This document shows positions 44,946 to 56,756 of a stretch of DNA of 64,000 nt, one piece after another (the stretch's first letter is position 1; each line of letters starts with the position of its first letter). The DNA comes from Siphonodentalium dalli (Eukaryota; Mollusca; Scaphopoda; Gadilida; Siphonodentaliidae): NCBI GenBank assembly GCA_032622095.1, contig CP136061.1:98081345-98145344 (forward strand), in the 5' to 3' direction. The position numbers and the translations under genes are program-made. The notes under the pieces are model-generated. The model made no database searches, was not told the DNA's origin, and was given only the letters and a program-made list of their open reading frames with translations.

Positions 44946-45541
44946 CTAGGAATTAAGTTGTATGTTTGTAAGTAAATTAATTGCAGAGAAGTCTATAGCA
45001 GCAACAAGCTGTTGAAGTGTCGTCTGCTCAGTTATCACATTACTCTGATTATCTCCCCCTGCCTGAGTCGAATCAGGTAACAGGTCTACCACGCTGGCCC
45101 CCGAAGTCTGATTTCCAGCATCCGAACTCAATGTCAAACTTAAGTCTGCTTGATTCAACCTTAAATATACTTCACCGCCGTTTCCATCCTGCAGAACAAG
45201 GGTAGCAAGATCGCTAGAAGTAGTATTAGAAACGACATCTGTTTCTGTTGGTTCCTCAGATTTTTTCGACTCGGACTCATCTTTTGTAGCTTTTTGTTTT
45301 TTGTCTGCAGTCTTCGCATCCTTATTGCACTTTGACCTTTTCATGTGTCGGAAATAACGAGATATATTTGGGAATCCAGTGCCGCACTTAGAACATGTGT
45401 AAGGAGTTTTATCCGTTTCAAAGATTGAGTGAACGCTCAAGTGGTCCTTTAGGTATTGTTTTCGTGTGAATGTTTTTGGACACATGTGACACATATGAGG
45501 ACGTAGATGGGTGTGCTTCGGCATGTGACGTTCCAATTCTC
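44946..45541 (-). CDS. Gene 1 (C2H2 zinc-finger protein), last exon
   Basis: The acceptor gtctgttgcag|GAGAATT gives a phase-1 entry, and the exon runs 198 codons beyond the split one to the stop at 44,946. It completes finger 6 (ELERHMPKH), then encodes finger 7 (CHMCPKTFTRKQYLKDHLSVH, a perfect C-x2-C-x12-H-x3-H) and finger 8 (CSKCGTGFPNISRYFRH ending with C instead of the second H, a C2HC form). After the fingers comes a Lys-rich stretch (possible nuclear localisation), then a Ser/Thr/Gln/Leu-rich tail without charge clusters, plausible as an activation or interaction region. By family it is a nuclear sequence-specific DNA-binding factor; the target is unknown. A TTAA hairpin MITE follows within about 90 bp. 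Confidence 0.92.
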
Positions 45542-46205
45542 CTGCAACAGACAGATGGCAATTAATGGATCTTTCCACAACTGTTGTCAATAAAATAATT
45601 ATCAACAAATTTTTTTTTTACAAATCAGCGACCAAGCTGGTCGTTTGCTGCAATGAAAATTCTAACACCATCTTTGTTCACGTTAATTTGGATACATTCA
45701 GTGTTAAATTGGGTGTTTTGAATATAAAATTTTGGAGTCAAAATTAAATGTACTGAACCTGTGAGTCACTCCAATGTTGGAAATTATCCATCATTAAACA
45801 TAACATGTCTTTAATTTTGTATGACAGTCATTACATGTCTTACATTTAAAGATGGGATCAAGGTATGTTCTTGAGTGTGTTCTGGTATAGGCACTCGCTG
45901 CAAAATCAATTATATATATTCAAGCAGATGATTGCGTCTGCAGCATCTGCTACAGCTATGTCTCCCCACCATGACTGGCTCAGTCTGACTCTGGATTCAT
46001 CCATTGACAAATATTTCAAGATGTAGTGAGGCGTTAGATATCTCCATACATATGGGAGTCCTTTAAACCCATCATTCCATAGATAAGCACAGAGCTTCCT
46101 AATTATATTGGCGATGTGTGACAAAGCACTGAAATTATTTCATTAGAGTGTGAATTGGGCTATAACTTAATAAACTAGTTTCATCATGTAATGTACTAAT
46201 GTATT
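45542..46205. other. Gene 1 last intron, no feature seen
   Basis: Start of the 5.4-kb intron between the exons at 50,901 and 45,541. AT-rich; nothing recognised. Confidence 0.5.
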
Positions 46206-46545
46206 AATGTAATAATGGGATTTGTATAGTGCCTATCCCCGCGAGGGCCCTAAGCGCTTGTAATTTCCCCAGCTGTTGAGTAATGCCGAGTCTTGTGCCT
46301 GCTGCCATTTTACAGGCTTCACTAGAGCGGCTTACAATTACCCAACAACCAGGTCCCTATTTTTCGTCTAGGTACAACAGAGCGAGCACAGTACATGTAA
46401 CCTTGCCCAAGGGACACAATCTGGCACAAGATTTTAAACAGTGTGTGGCTCTATACAGTCAATACACCACTTAATCTGGCCAAGTCAGTGTTGCGAAGAC
46501 GACAGTCTACCGGCGGGCGCGAACTCATAGTCCTATGACGGAATG
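46206..46545. repeat. Dispersed short repeat ('cccgcgagggccctaagcgc')
   Basis: Begins 'aataatgggatttgtatagt' and continues with 'ccttgcccaagggacacaat' and 'ggcgggcgcgaact'. The first part recurs inverted at about 47,030-47,085 inside a family P element. The 'cgaact' end is reminiscent of tRNA-derived SINE boxes, but I could not confirm a SINE. Confidence 0.55.
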
Positions 46546-46943
46546 TTGTGGACAATTAAAATGTTATGTTCTCAGACACCTCCCTTGTCACTCAAAAAAG
46601 GGCCTCATCAATAACTTTTAGTTGCAATTTTATCCAGAATTTATGAAGAGTTTAAAACTCATTCTCCAATTTATCCACAATTATAAATTTTGATCCGTTT
46701 CTGGATAGATTTATTGGAAAATTGTAGTATTATTTACCATAAAATAACCCATACATTATATTAGTTTCTAGAAGTTTTAAAAATAATTAATAAGACTCCC
46801 TCCCTCATCCTATTTATTATAAAATAACGAATACATACCGGTACATTCATTTCTAAAATTCTTGAAAAACGTATAAATATAAAATAGTCTCCCTCCCTCA
46901 TCCCAATTTCCCATATGCAATTGCCTGAGACAAATATTTATCT
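46546..46943. other. Intronic stretch, no feature seen
   Basis: Very AT-rich. A short imperfect duplication 'actccctccctcatcc' / 'gtctccctccctcatccc' is seen (46,795-46,905). Confidence 0.5.
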
Positions 46944-47237
46944 TTAACCCTTTCATGACGGGAGCTGCGCTGGTGCAGCATTAAATATCCTGTGCCAGTG
47001 CATTCCCTTATATAATTTTGCGAGTCTCTCAAGCGTTTAAGGCCCTCGCGGGGATAGGTGGGGCTATACAAATCCCATTATTATTATATAAAAAAATACA
47101 TTGGCTTACCAGATCATGGTAAATATTGTTAGGCCAATGCATCCTCTTATATATGCGAGGCTCCCTATGGGAGACTCACATATATAAGAGAATGCATTGG
47201 CACAGGGTTTTCGCAGCTCCATTCATGGAAGGGTTAA
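46944..47237. mobile_element. Family P element carrying another repeat
   Basis: TTAACCCTTTCATGACGGGAGC at the left, GGAAGGGTTAA at the right. The hairpin core is present at 47,130-47,210. Between them is a piece of the 'ccctcgcggggatagg' repeat in inverted orientation, a nested insertion or recombination product. Confidence 0.8.
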
Positions 47238-47466
47238 CTGGTCCAGTGATGGAAGCCAAGATCTGGGCTTTGGCGGAGTCACTATTGTTTGTTTAGTTTA
47301 ATTATTTAAATCATGTTTGTCAGGTAATATTTTTGAAATATTGTTATACATATAATTAAATTGTGACATTGTGAAGTTTGAATGGATGCTGACCGATAAA
47401 ATTGTCAGAAAGAGTAGTTTTATTGCGAAAAGTTAGGGGAAATGACAAATTGTTTTGTCCAACAGC

Positions 47467-49255
47467 GTCCGACAACCAGGATCATAACCGTAACCTAATC
47501 CAACATCCAATCTTATAACCATAACCCAATAAGACATCCAGGCTCATAACCGTAACCTAATCCGACAACTAGGCTCAAAACCTTAACCTAATCCGACATC
47601 CAATCTTATAACCATAACCCAATAAGACATCCAGGCTCATAACATAACCTAATCAGACAACCAGTCTTATAACCATAACCCAATAAGACATCCAGGCTCA
47701 TAACATAACCTAATCAGACAACCAGTCTTATAACCATAACCCAATAAGACATCCAGGCTCATAACATAACCTAATCAGACAACCAGTCTTATAACCATAA
47801 CCCAATAAGACATCCAGGCTCATAACATAACCTAATCAGACAACCAGTCTTATAACCATAACCCAATAAGACATCCAGGCTCATAACATAACCTAATCTG
47901 ATAACTGGATTCATAACCATAACCTAATCCGACATCCAATCTTATAACCATAACCCAATAAGACATCCAGGCTCATAACATAACCTAATCAGACAACCAG
48001 TCTTATAGCCATAACCCAATAAGACATCCAGGCTCATAACATAACCTAATCAGACAACCAGTCTTATAACCATAACCCAATAAGACATCCAGGCTCATAA
48101 CATAACCTAATCTGACAACCAGTCTTATAGCCATAACCCAATAAGACATCCAGGCTCATAAGATAACCTAATCAGACAACCAGTCTTATAGCCATAACCC
48201 AATAAGACATCCAGGCTCATAACATAACCTAATCAGACAACCAGTCTTATAGCCATAACCCAATAAGACATCCAGGCTCATAAGATAACCTAATCAGACA
48301 ACCAGTCTTATAGCCATAACCCAATAAGACATCCAGGCTCATAAGATAACCTAATCAGACAACCAGTCTTATAGCCATAACCCAATAAGACATCCAGGCT
48401 CATAACATAACCTAATCAGACAACCAGTCTTATAACCATAACCCAATAAGACATCCAGGCTCATAACATAACCTAATCTGACAACCAGTCTTATAACCAT
48501 AACCCAATAAGACATCCAGGCTCATAACATAACCTAATCTGATAACTGGATTCATAACCATAACCTAATCCGACATCCAATCTTATAACCATAACCCAAT
48601 AAGACATCCAGGCTCATAACATAACCTAATCTGACAACCAGTCTTATAGCCATAACCCAATAAGACATCCAGGCTCATAACATAACCTAATCAGACAACC
48701 AGTCTTATAACCATAACCCAATAAGACATCCAGGCTCATAACATAACCTAATCAGACCACCAGTCTTATAACCATAACCCAATAAGACATCTAGGCTCAT
48801 ATCTATAACCTAATCTGATAACTGGATTCATAACCATAACCTAATCCGACAACCAGTCTTATAGCCATAACCCAATAAGACATCCAGACTCCTAACAATA
48901 ACCTAATCAGACAATCAGACTCATAACCATAACCTAATGTGAATACCAGGCTCATAACCTAATCCGACAACCAGTCTTATAGCCATAACCCAATAAGACA
49001 TCCAGACTCCTAACAATAACCTAATCAGACAATCAGACTCATAACCATAACCTAATGTGAATACCAGGCTCATAACCTAATCCGACAACCAGTCTTATAG
49101 CCATAACCCAATAAGACATCCAGGCTCATAAGATAACCTAATCGGACAACCAGGCTCATAAGCTAGTGAGATATCCAGGCTCATAACCATACCCTAATCA
49201 GACAACCAGACTCCTAAAAATAACCTAATCAGACTCATAACCATAACCTAATCCG
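47467..49255. repeat. 61-bp dimeric satellite (~29 units) in gene 1 intron
   Basis: The period is exactly 61 bp in the regular part. Each unit holds two related ~30-bp halves: 'aacccaataagacatccagg' + 'ctcataac', and 'aacctaatcagacaaccagt' + 'cttataac'. Variant blocks with 'ctgataactggattcataac' recur at about 47,893, 48,534 and 48,810, indicating amplification of multi-unit segments. Confidence 0.95.
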
Positions 49256-49416
49256 AAATGTATACATTGTATACATTGTATGTGTGGGGCTCAAGTTTGA
49301 GAAAAAGAGTGAAAATGTAGTAAATTACATACTCCAAGCATAAATTTCAATGATTTTCTGTTTATTGAAATATATATATGCATTTCATTATGTGTATGTA
49401 GGATATTTAGCAGCAG

Positions 49417-50868
49417 GGTTCAAGCTGCCACTTGCCAAATTTGCCAATGGCAAAAAATATTTTCATTTGGCCAAAGTTTTGGCAAGTCACTTTTTTAGGA
49501 AACTATTACAGTAGAATTATATTAGTGGTGTTTTTTATATGGTTTCGGAAAAGTTAACACCTCCGGATCCATTAAGATGTAGTTAATCTGGTAACATTAT
49601 TATCGGTGGTGGATGGATTACCAGTATTTAGTGTTGTGGTGGTGTTTATATAGCTAATCCTCGTGTGATGTTCCCTTGTGATGAAGCAACTCTTCTACCA
49701 TTTTATTGTCGGTGATTGGTTTATTGTGGTAAGATAAACCACAATAGAGATGCGAGTATAATTATTAACTAACTGCTTTCCTATCAATATCAAACGTTGT
49801 TCAAAATGCGAGTGTCGAAACTCAAACAAAGTTGAAGAAAATGATACTATCAGGGATAACATTTGGCAAATTCTGATAGAATTTGGCAAAAAATATTTTC
49901 ATTTGGCAAATAATTTGGCAAAAGTATATTTCGGTCCAGTGCCAGGGTTCGTGCTGCCCGCTTGCCAAATTTGCCAATGGCAAAAATATTTTAATTTGGC
50001 AAAAAATAATTTCATTTGGCAGATATGTTGGCAAGTGAGTTTTAATTGTGGGATGTGAACTATCTAGTCATAAAACCTCATCAAATGTGGGTTATTCGTT
50101 ACATGTGCCGAATTACAGACAATACAACGGGAAACAAAAACAAGAAATCTATCAGTGTTATGTCGACAGTTATATGTTCTTTAGTTTTCACAAAATGGCA
50201 ATCCCATCTTTCTGTCATGATCAAACTTTCATCAAACGTCTAATCGACTGTGGTTAAAATGTGAGTCTGAAAAAAGCGATGTTTTGTAAATTTTTCATTG
50301 AGGCCGTTGTAAGTACTTTGTAACATGATCTCAATGTAGATACCGCAAAAGGTAAATATTAACAGTTAATCCTCCCTTTGTCCATTTGAATTATGGATGC
50401 ATGTAGTCATTGTAAAAATGCACATTAATGGCGACATTATATAGCACATATTTACGATGTCAGTGTTATATTACCAGCGAGTATAAGACAGGTTAATCAG
50501 CCGAATGTGAGTGACGACGGATTAATTTATGGCTCGTTGATTTCAGCAGTAATACAAGGCGAAAATATATATATGCTTGATGCCTGTGTAGCAACATTAA
50601 AGGTAGATGTCGCTTAGATATTTATTGTTACTTTGATATTTATTAATAATACTAACTCGCTTTTCTAGTAGCTCATTTTACATGTGTCTGTGGTTAGTTT
50701 TTACAGTATATAACAAAGATAAAAACACGATAATTTCCCCAATTATACGCACAATTAAATTTGGCAAATATATTTTTAATTTGGCAAAAAATAATTTCAT
50801 TTGGCATAAATTTTGGCAAGAGAAAATTTTCTTCCAGCGCCAACCCAGTCCAGCGCCGACCCTGTTTA
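49417..50868. mobile_element. Composite 'ttgccaaatttgccaatggc' element(s)
   Basis: CAGGGTTCAAGCTGCC at 49,417 and CAGGGTTCGTGCTGCC at 49,943 start similar segments with 'ttgccaaatttgccaatggc' and 'atttggcaaaaaataa'. A right end GTCCAGCGCCGACCCTG (about 50,852-50,868) complements a CAGGGTC-type start. Probably two nested hAT-like elements. The segment between carries short open frames with no recognisable domain. Confidence 0.6.
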
Positions 50869-50900
50869 GCAGTGAACCAGTTAATGGCCTTAGGTAATAC

Positions 50901-51103
50901 CTTTAGTGATGAACATGCTATCACATTCTCTACATTCCCACTTCTTGGCGTTTTCATGTCGAAGCCGATGCACGTTGAGCTGTGACTTCTGCCGGAACGC
51001 TTTACCACAATGATCACACAGATGGCCCTTGTGACCTGTGTGTATGTGGGCATGTGCCTTCAGCACGTTAATCTGTGTGAAGCCCTTATCACAGATTGAA
51101 CAC
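50901..51103 (-). CDS. Gene 1, visible exon 3 (zinc fingers 4-6)
   Basis: Acceptor tattactttaag|GTGTTC, donor ACTAAAG|GTATTA; 203 nt entering in phase 2 and leaving in phase 1. The first base completes the Lys of the linker GDRPYK from the previous exon. It encodes finger 4 (CSICDKGFTQINVLKAHAHIH), finger 5 (CDHCGKAFRQKSQLNVHRLRH) and the first half of finger 6 (CRECDSMFITKG), which finishes in the next exon with exact C-x2-C-x12-H-x3-H spacing. All zinc ligands are present. The linkers after fingers 4 and 5 are non-canonical (TGHKGHL, ENAKKWE), which may loosen contact with DNA. Flanked by transposon debris on both sides. Confidence 0.93.
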
Positions 51104-51132
51104 CTTAAAGTAATAAATAGGTAATAATATTT

Positions 51133-51262
51133 AAAAGCCTGCAAATAGTTTGTCTGTCATTTGCAGAATGAGGTCCCCAGAGGGTGAATTTAGTGATGCT
51201 ATCGCGAATGGCGAGCTACATGTAGCATCACAAAATTCACCCTCTGGGAATCTCATTCTTAT
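51133..51262. mobile_element. MITE-B half element
   Basis: Begins 'agcctgcaaatagtttgtct', one terminal hairpin ('gaggtccccagagggtgaat' / 'attcaccctctggga'), only about 30 bp from the zinc-finger exon's acceptor. The rest of the element is absent. Confidence 0.85.
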
Positions 51263-51894
51263 CATATTATTTTGGATGTTCCTCTGGGTTCTGTGTGATG
51301 CCTACCGGTATGTTAAAATCATGTTTATTGCAATTAATTTCTGTTTTATTCACCCGGTAAGGCGGGTAAGCAGAAAATTGGCTCAGGAAATAGGACTGTA
51401 ACGATTTATCGTTAATTCAATATATATCGTGATACACTTTCAAATGAAATGCGTATCCTATCATGTCATGTGTATGATGATACAGTAAATCAATTAATGT
51501 CCGAAGATGGGCATGTGTAAAAGAGCAAAGCCTGTAATTATTTCTCATGTTTATAAACTTTATATGTGCAATACATATACTAGTAATTGTATTTGTCTTA
51601 TAGCTAACTATCAAACTGCATTTTAGTTAAAAATTAACTCTATCCCCATTTACAAACATGTTAATTCAGGTGGTAGATCATTTGAGAACTCTAAGACCAC
51701 ACAAAATTTGATTATCTGTTCCTCAGACACTCTTTTTCAATATTGGCAGGCAGGCAGGTTTTTATTTGCAGTCTATGCGACAACAATTTCCCAGCAGGCC
51801 ACTGATCAGGCAGGTTTTTATATGTTTACTCCTGAATTAGAATAAATCATGGTTTGGGTGAAAAATTAATTCTGAGAATTAGTTGCAAATTGAA
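51263..51894. other. Intronic stretch, no feature seen
   Basis: AT-rich DNA in gene 1's intron. A 'ggcaggcaggttttta' motif occurs twice (51,745-51,820). Otherwise nothing. Confidence 0.5.
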
Positions 51895-52475
51895 ACAAGA
51901 GGTGTGCACTCGAGTGCTAGCATACCCCCACCGTGGCAAATTCAACCCGCATTATCCGTAAACTCAACCAAAAAGTTTTTAACTTTAAAGAAAAATTCGG
52001 ACTAATAATATCGATATGGTGTCACAAGAAGCTTGTACAGAAAAAATTATTCAAATCGGTTCATATTTGTTAAAGTTATTAAGTCAGACAGAATTTTCTA
52101 AGTCAAAATAAGTCGAAAATGAGGTGTAATATTACGAAAAACAGTCTGAGCCAATCCCTAGCCGCATCATGTAGAGAGGCTATTGTGAGAAGCATGTATA
52201 CCAAAAATTATTGAAATCGGTTCATATTTGTTAAAGTTATTAAGTCGGAAAGAATTTTCCAAGTTAAAATAAGTCGAAAAAGAGGCGTAACTTGAAAAAA
52301 AAAAGTCGGACCGAACCGCAATTAGCATCATGCGGACAAAAAATTATTGAAATCGGTTCATAGTTGTTCGAGTTATGAGGTCGGACGGACGGACGGACAG
52401 ACGGAGAAAGCGTGACGGACGGACGCAGTCAATCCAGTATACCCCCCATTTTCCTCGAAAGTGGGGGTATAATAA
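51895..52475. repeat. Dispersed repeat with 'attgaaatcggttcatattt' units
   Basis: Two to three sub-units share 'aaattattgaaatcggttca', 'ttgttaaagttattaagtc' and 'aagtcaaaataagtcgaaaa'. It ends with GGACGGACGGACGGACAGAC and the inverted pair 'taccccccatttt' / 'aaagtgggggtat'. Confidence 0.8.
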
Positions 52476-52560
52476 TGGTACATGTAGCTAAATTTATGTC
52501 AGTCCATTGTCAAGTAGCAGGGTGATTTATAATTTTTTATTTTCAGAACTCATGAGGAAA

Positions 52561-53520
52561 GGCTTGAAATAGTGTATCTGTCGTTTGCAGAATGAGGCAG
52601 GCCTTAATATTCCCCACAACTCACAGCATTTAACGATGTCCCCAAATTATAGAAATGTTCCCAAATTAGAAGGCACGGTTGACAAAATGTCATTGCAAAT
52701 TCACCCTTTTTATGACCTGTTTGTTTGTGTATATTGCTTCAAGTTTCTAAATTTTTTCAGGTTCACATATAGTTAGATTAAATTAAATTTTAATTGGAAA
52801 TACCCATGATCAGTGTGTTGGTGGACTGCTTGGTGAACTTTCAAGCACCATACATCTATAAAATGGCTTTGTTGAAGTCAAATGATCCAATATTCCCTAG
52901 TGGTAAATAAATGTCAGATTGTAACTTACAAAACTTGAAAATATAAGGGTAACATAACTTGCTGAATGCTGATATAAGCCCAAGATGCGAGGAAATGATG
53001 TGGGGCCATTGGTTCATTTCTTTCACCTTTCATAAACCGCCATACCCCCAATAGTCATGAGGGGGTACCCCACCCCCTCGCAAACCCACCCCCTCCGTCC
53101 CCCAAAATGTCCCCAAATTAGTGTAATCTAAAGGCCTGTGATGTCTCCAAAATATGGTGACACTATGCTGCACGGTGGGCAAGCATCACCAAATTCACCC
53201 TCTGGGAGACCTAGGATCAGAAGTTCCCCAGTTGGAAGTTCAGTATTTGTTCACACACAAGGACCATTTGTCACCTCGATAATGCATTTTATCTTCTGCA
53301 AATTAGGAGATATAAAAACTAAACAGACGAGAAAAAGTAACTAAAAACAATGTTAATTTGAGACTACTGATATAGATACTTCCCAGAAGATAGGGCCTAA
53401 GAAGAATGATGTCCCCAGAGGATGAATTTAGTGATGCTAGTCCACAATGCGGCATAGCTTCACTACCATAATTCACCCTCTGGGGACCTCATTCTGAAGA
53501 TGACAGACTATTTCAAGGCT
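52561..53520. mobile_element. MITE-B copy, diverged and expanded
   Basis: Left end 'ggcttgaaatagtgtatctg', right end 'gacagactatttcaaggctt'. The right half (53,180-53,520) aligns well with the reference copy. About 550 bp of extra AT-rich sequence lies inside the left half. It sits 90 bp from a zinc-finger exon. Confidence 0.75.
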
Positions 53521-53609
53521 TGTATATGTATCTTGTATGTGTTTATAACTACTAATCAGTGAGCCCATATGAAGGGGCAAAATCAGATGGAGCATCATTA
53601 AATACATAC

Positions 53610-53814
53610 TTGTAAGGTCTGTCACCAGTGTGGGACCTCATATGGATTTCAAGCGACCGCTTCACTGTGAAGCGATTATGACACACTTCACATTCGAATG
53701 GCTTCAGACCTTCGTGACTCTTTATATGACGCTGTAGATTCCCATTAGTTGTAAAGCTGCAGCCACACTGCCCACATCTGAATGGACGATTTCCTGTGTG
53801 CCGCCGCATATGGG
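53610..53814 (-). CDS. Gene 1, visible exon 2 (zinc fingers 1-3)
   Basis: Acceptor tttacctttcag|CCCATATG, donor TTACAA|GTATGT; 205 nt entering in phase 1 and leaving in phase 2. It completes finger 1 (AHMRRH), then gives finger 2 (CGQCGCSFTTNGNLQRHIKSH) and finger 3 (CEVCHNRFTVKRSLEIHMRSH), followed by TGDRPYK. Linkers TGNRPFR, EGLKPFE and TGDRPYK are close to the canonical TGEKP linker typical of DNA-contacting fingers. All Cys and His ligands are intact. No frameshift or stop is seen. Confidence 0.94.
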
Positions 53815-53882
53815 CTGAAAGGTAAATGCAGAATGTCAAGGTTTAACTAAAGAAATGGATGTTGAGTTGCTTGTGTTTCCTG

Positions 53883-53971
53883 GAGTATGGATGCAAGTTG
53901 GTCTGACATTTTGTGTGGAACGCAAAAGCATTCCACACATAAAAATGTTACACCATCTGGCATCCATACTG
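53883..53971. repeat. ~90-bp hairpin in gene 1 intron
   Basis: 'agtatggatgcaagttggt' pairs with the inverted 'accatctggcatccatact', and 'tgtgtggaacgcaaaagcat' closes the loop with 'tccacaca'. The hairpin starts about 70 bp after the exon acceptor at 53,814. Confidence 0.8.
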
Positions 53972-54755
53972 GTCGAAATTTTGCTTTTAATAGCTTTATA
54001 TCCCAGATGCATCGCGGTTTTGAATTGGTAAACTTTTTCGGTGCATTGATTTCAATGCGACTGAGTTGATTCTCAAGGCAGTGCATTTAATTTGAATGCC
54101 ATACCCAGCCATTTATAATGTAATCACAATGCACCCTCAATGCATTTTAAATGCAACAACCGTGTTTCGTTGACATTAAGACTGAACTGTGAATCGACTG
54201 AGAATCGCGTTAAAAGGGACACTTATATGTATTTTGAGAAGACATGTACTAGTATGTGTACTGTTGATCATGCCATGAATCTCTACACCGGCTAAGCCCT
54301 TAATAATCATATTGCACAAGTTCAAAACCTGGGAACTTTTTGATGTTCTGTCCTGTTCTGGCGGGGAACTTTATAACATTATTTATAAAACAATGCAGGG
54401 AATATATTTATTACATTTTCCTTAAAGGGACCCAAATTCTTCAATGCGGATTCATGTGAAAAACATCATCAACCAGATATATATATGAAAAAATAGATTG
54501 ACTTTGTTCTTATTTTCATTTAATATTAATAACTCTCCATAAAACTAATTAATCATGGCCTTATATTACTGTATACGGTACGTTCTTATGTTGTAGGCTG
54601 ATTAACAATTATACGTTTATTAGATATTTGCAGATCTGCCCCCAGCATTTACTAGTAAAGGGGTCCAATACCCCGCCATCCCCTAGAGGAAACTCTGATA
54701 AAGTAGTTAGTACATGGATGTGAAGAAAGAAAACTAACTTTAAATTAACCCATAC

Positions 54756-55647
54756 CTTGCAAAGCAGTGAAACACGATAGCGTAGTCCCACATAATGAAC
54801 AGTCACGATTGTCTTTTGATTTTTTCTGTGATTCATTTGATTTACGTGACCTTTCCACAGCCTTCTTTTTACTATTCTCTATTTTATCACCACTATAAGA
54901 ATGATCCGCACCATCCTCATCTAAGTTATCCTCTACATCTGATCCGACGTACTCGGACCCCGAATAATCGTCATCAGTCTGCGTCAGTTTCACATTTTGT
55001 ATCTCATTATCAGGTTCATCGGCAGTGTCAATCTCTATTTTCACCTCTTTAACATTTGTTAGTTTCTTTGCTGACGGGGGAGATTTATTCTTGGCAGATT
55101 TTCTCGTTGACTCAATTACCTCTTTTTTCAACAAACTATTTTGACTGAGTTTGTGAGGCAGCACGATCCTTGTTACGCCCGGTTTATCTACTGAGCTGTT
55201 AAATTGTTTGAGATGATCCTCCAAAGAGGTGATAAAGGTGCCGGTATCACTTGATTTGTCTGAACCTATCGCCTTAGTATCCTTACTAGTACTAGTTGGC
55301 ACACTGCCTGAACTTGCATCTCGCGATTTCTCCGACGGACAGCCATCCTTCTCTCCAGGAGGTAGATTCTCTATAAGAAACTCATGAATAATGGTGACAG
55401 TGTTATCATCTCCACTTGAGGCTTTATGGGGACTGAGAACTTGCACAGCTGGTGATGTTGTCATAACATCTTCGAAAGCACTGTCAAAATGTAAGTGTGT
55501 AGCGACAGGCTGTGGCGTCCCCACATCTTTCTCCTTTATATCTGTGGTGATTCTCTCGATTGTCGTCGTAACTTCATTCCAGAACTTGAGAGCATCTTTC
55601 CTCAAATCACCAGGTAAATACTCAACCAAACAGAGAGCTTCCGTCAC
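54756..55647 (-). CDS. Gene 1, visible exon 1 (acidic/basic linker and start of zinc finger 1)
   Basis: A large exon (892 nt) from a strong acceptor (acgttttttcag|GTGACGG) to donor TTTGCAAG|GTATGG, ending in phase 1. No ATG is near its start, so upstream exons must exist; I could not identify them up to the right edge. The N-terminal part (VTEALCLVEYLPGDLRKDAL) may end a helical domain. The middle is Ser/Thr/Asp-rich. The last third alternates Lys-rich stretches (KSAKNKSPPSAKK, possible nuclear signal) with acidic ones (SGSEYVGSDVEDNLDEDGAD). The exon ends in CSLCGTTLSCFTALQ, the Cys half of finger 1, completed exactly by the next exon. The visible coding total is 631 residues plus stop. Confidence 0.92.
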
Positions 55648-55726
55648 CTGAAAAAACGTAAATATTTACATGTATTATTTCAAATGAAAGCCTTGAAATA
55701 TCTATTTTGGCAACTACTGGTATCTA

Positions 55727-55878
55727 CAGTAATGCCCTCAATAATCGATTTCTTAACCACAGCAGAATTATGGGTAACTTTTCAGGATTTAGTCAGAAAT
55801 ATGGCTTGTTGCCATTCATCGGAAAGCTCTCACTGAGAGCTTTCCGATGAATGGCAACAAGCCATATTTCCGACTAAG
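55727..55878. mobile_element. MITE-A copy 6, truncated
   Basis: Starts CAGTAATGCCCTCAATAAT after TA, includes the full left arm and the palindrome centre, and is cut in the right arm at 'ccatatttccgactaa'. It lies about 80 bp upstream of gene 1's visible exon 1. Confidence 0.88.
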
Positions 55879-56756
55879 CCATAAATTCCGAATTATATTT
55901 TTCTTTGGTATTTATGGCTCTAATTATAATTAATACAATGTATGTCATATTTAGTTTTTAACTTTGTTCGAAAGAACAAAGAATAAAAGAGTTGAAGATG
56001 CATAATCCGAATTAACGCTCCTAATTATTATTTATTTGTTATTTGGCTTCTGGGGTAAAAAAATATTTTATTCAAGTCGAGGAACCCATCGATCAAAGCT
56101 CAGAGTTATCAGATATTGATTTTTGAAATCTGTTTTTTTTTCATCACCTGGAATATTTGGCGGCCTGGCAAATATTCAACGAATGCTGACTCATATTACA
56201 TTGAACAAAATGTTGATATATCTTATATACAACACTTTTGGGCAATTTTATACTTTAATAGTTGACAGTGGTTTTCTTGGCAATTAATCGATTCTGATAA
56301 CTGAAGCGGTATTTCAAGAAATGTTGTTGTTGGAATCTGATGATATTGGGACCATTAAATCGGATTGTATACCTTTAAATTAGATATGTCATATTGTTGT
56401 TGTGGTAACTGGATGTTTGGAACCCTGAATACATCTATTGAATAAGAAATACATACTTCACCCAAAAGCAGCGTTTTATGTCAATTTTGATATTCCCCCA
56501 TTGAATCGACTCAATTTAATTTGGTGCTCATAGCGATGAAGTTTGCTGAATGCAAAAGTACTAGAATGGAAGAATGTTATATAGAATTACTCCCCATCTA
56601 CCACTCATCACATTCACATCCATTAGTAGTAAATAAACATACGGTCCCAAATAATTATTATTATTTTGGACCTCAAGAGTACCTTTCTGCAAAAAGCAGT
56701 CAATGGTCAGTTTGAACTTGACATACAAATTATGTCTGAACACAACCATAGATTGT
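55879..56756. other. No feature seen
   Basis: AT-rich, probably intronic for gene 1. I looked for a preceding zinc-finger or other coding exon on the minus strand and found none with convincing borders. Confidence 0.45.

Noticed and set aside
46206-46545. tRNA-derived SINE
   Set aside because: The 'gcgcgaact' end and dispersed nature hint at it, but no complete A-box/B-box pair or tRNA fold could be read.
47467-49255. CRISPR array or telomeric repeat
   Set aside because: There are no unique spacers between constant repeats; the whole 61-bp unit is tandemly repeated, the context is a eukaryotic intron, and the unit is not a telomere motif.
54795-55651. Plus-strand open frames opposite the gene 1 exon
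   Set aside because: Antisense shadows of a strongly supported coding exon.
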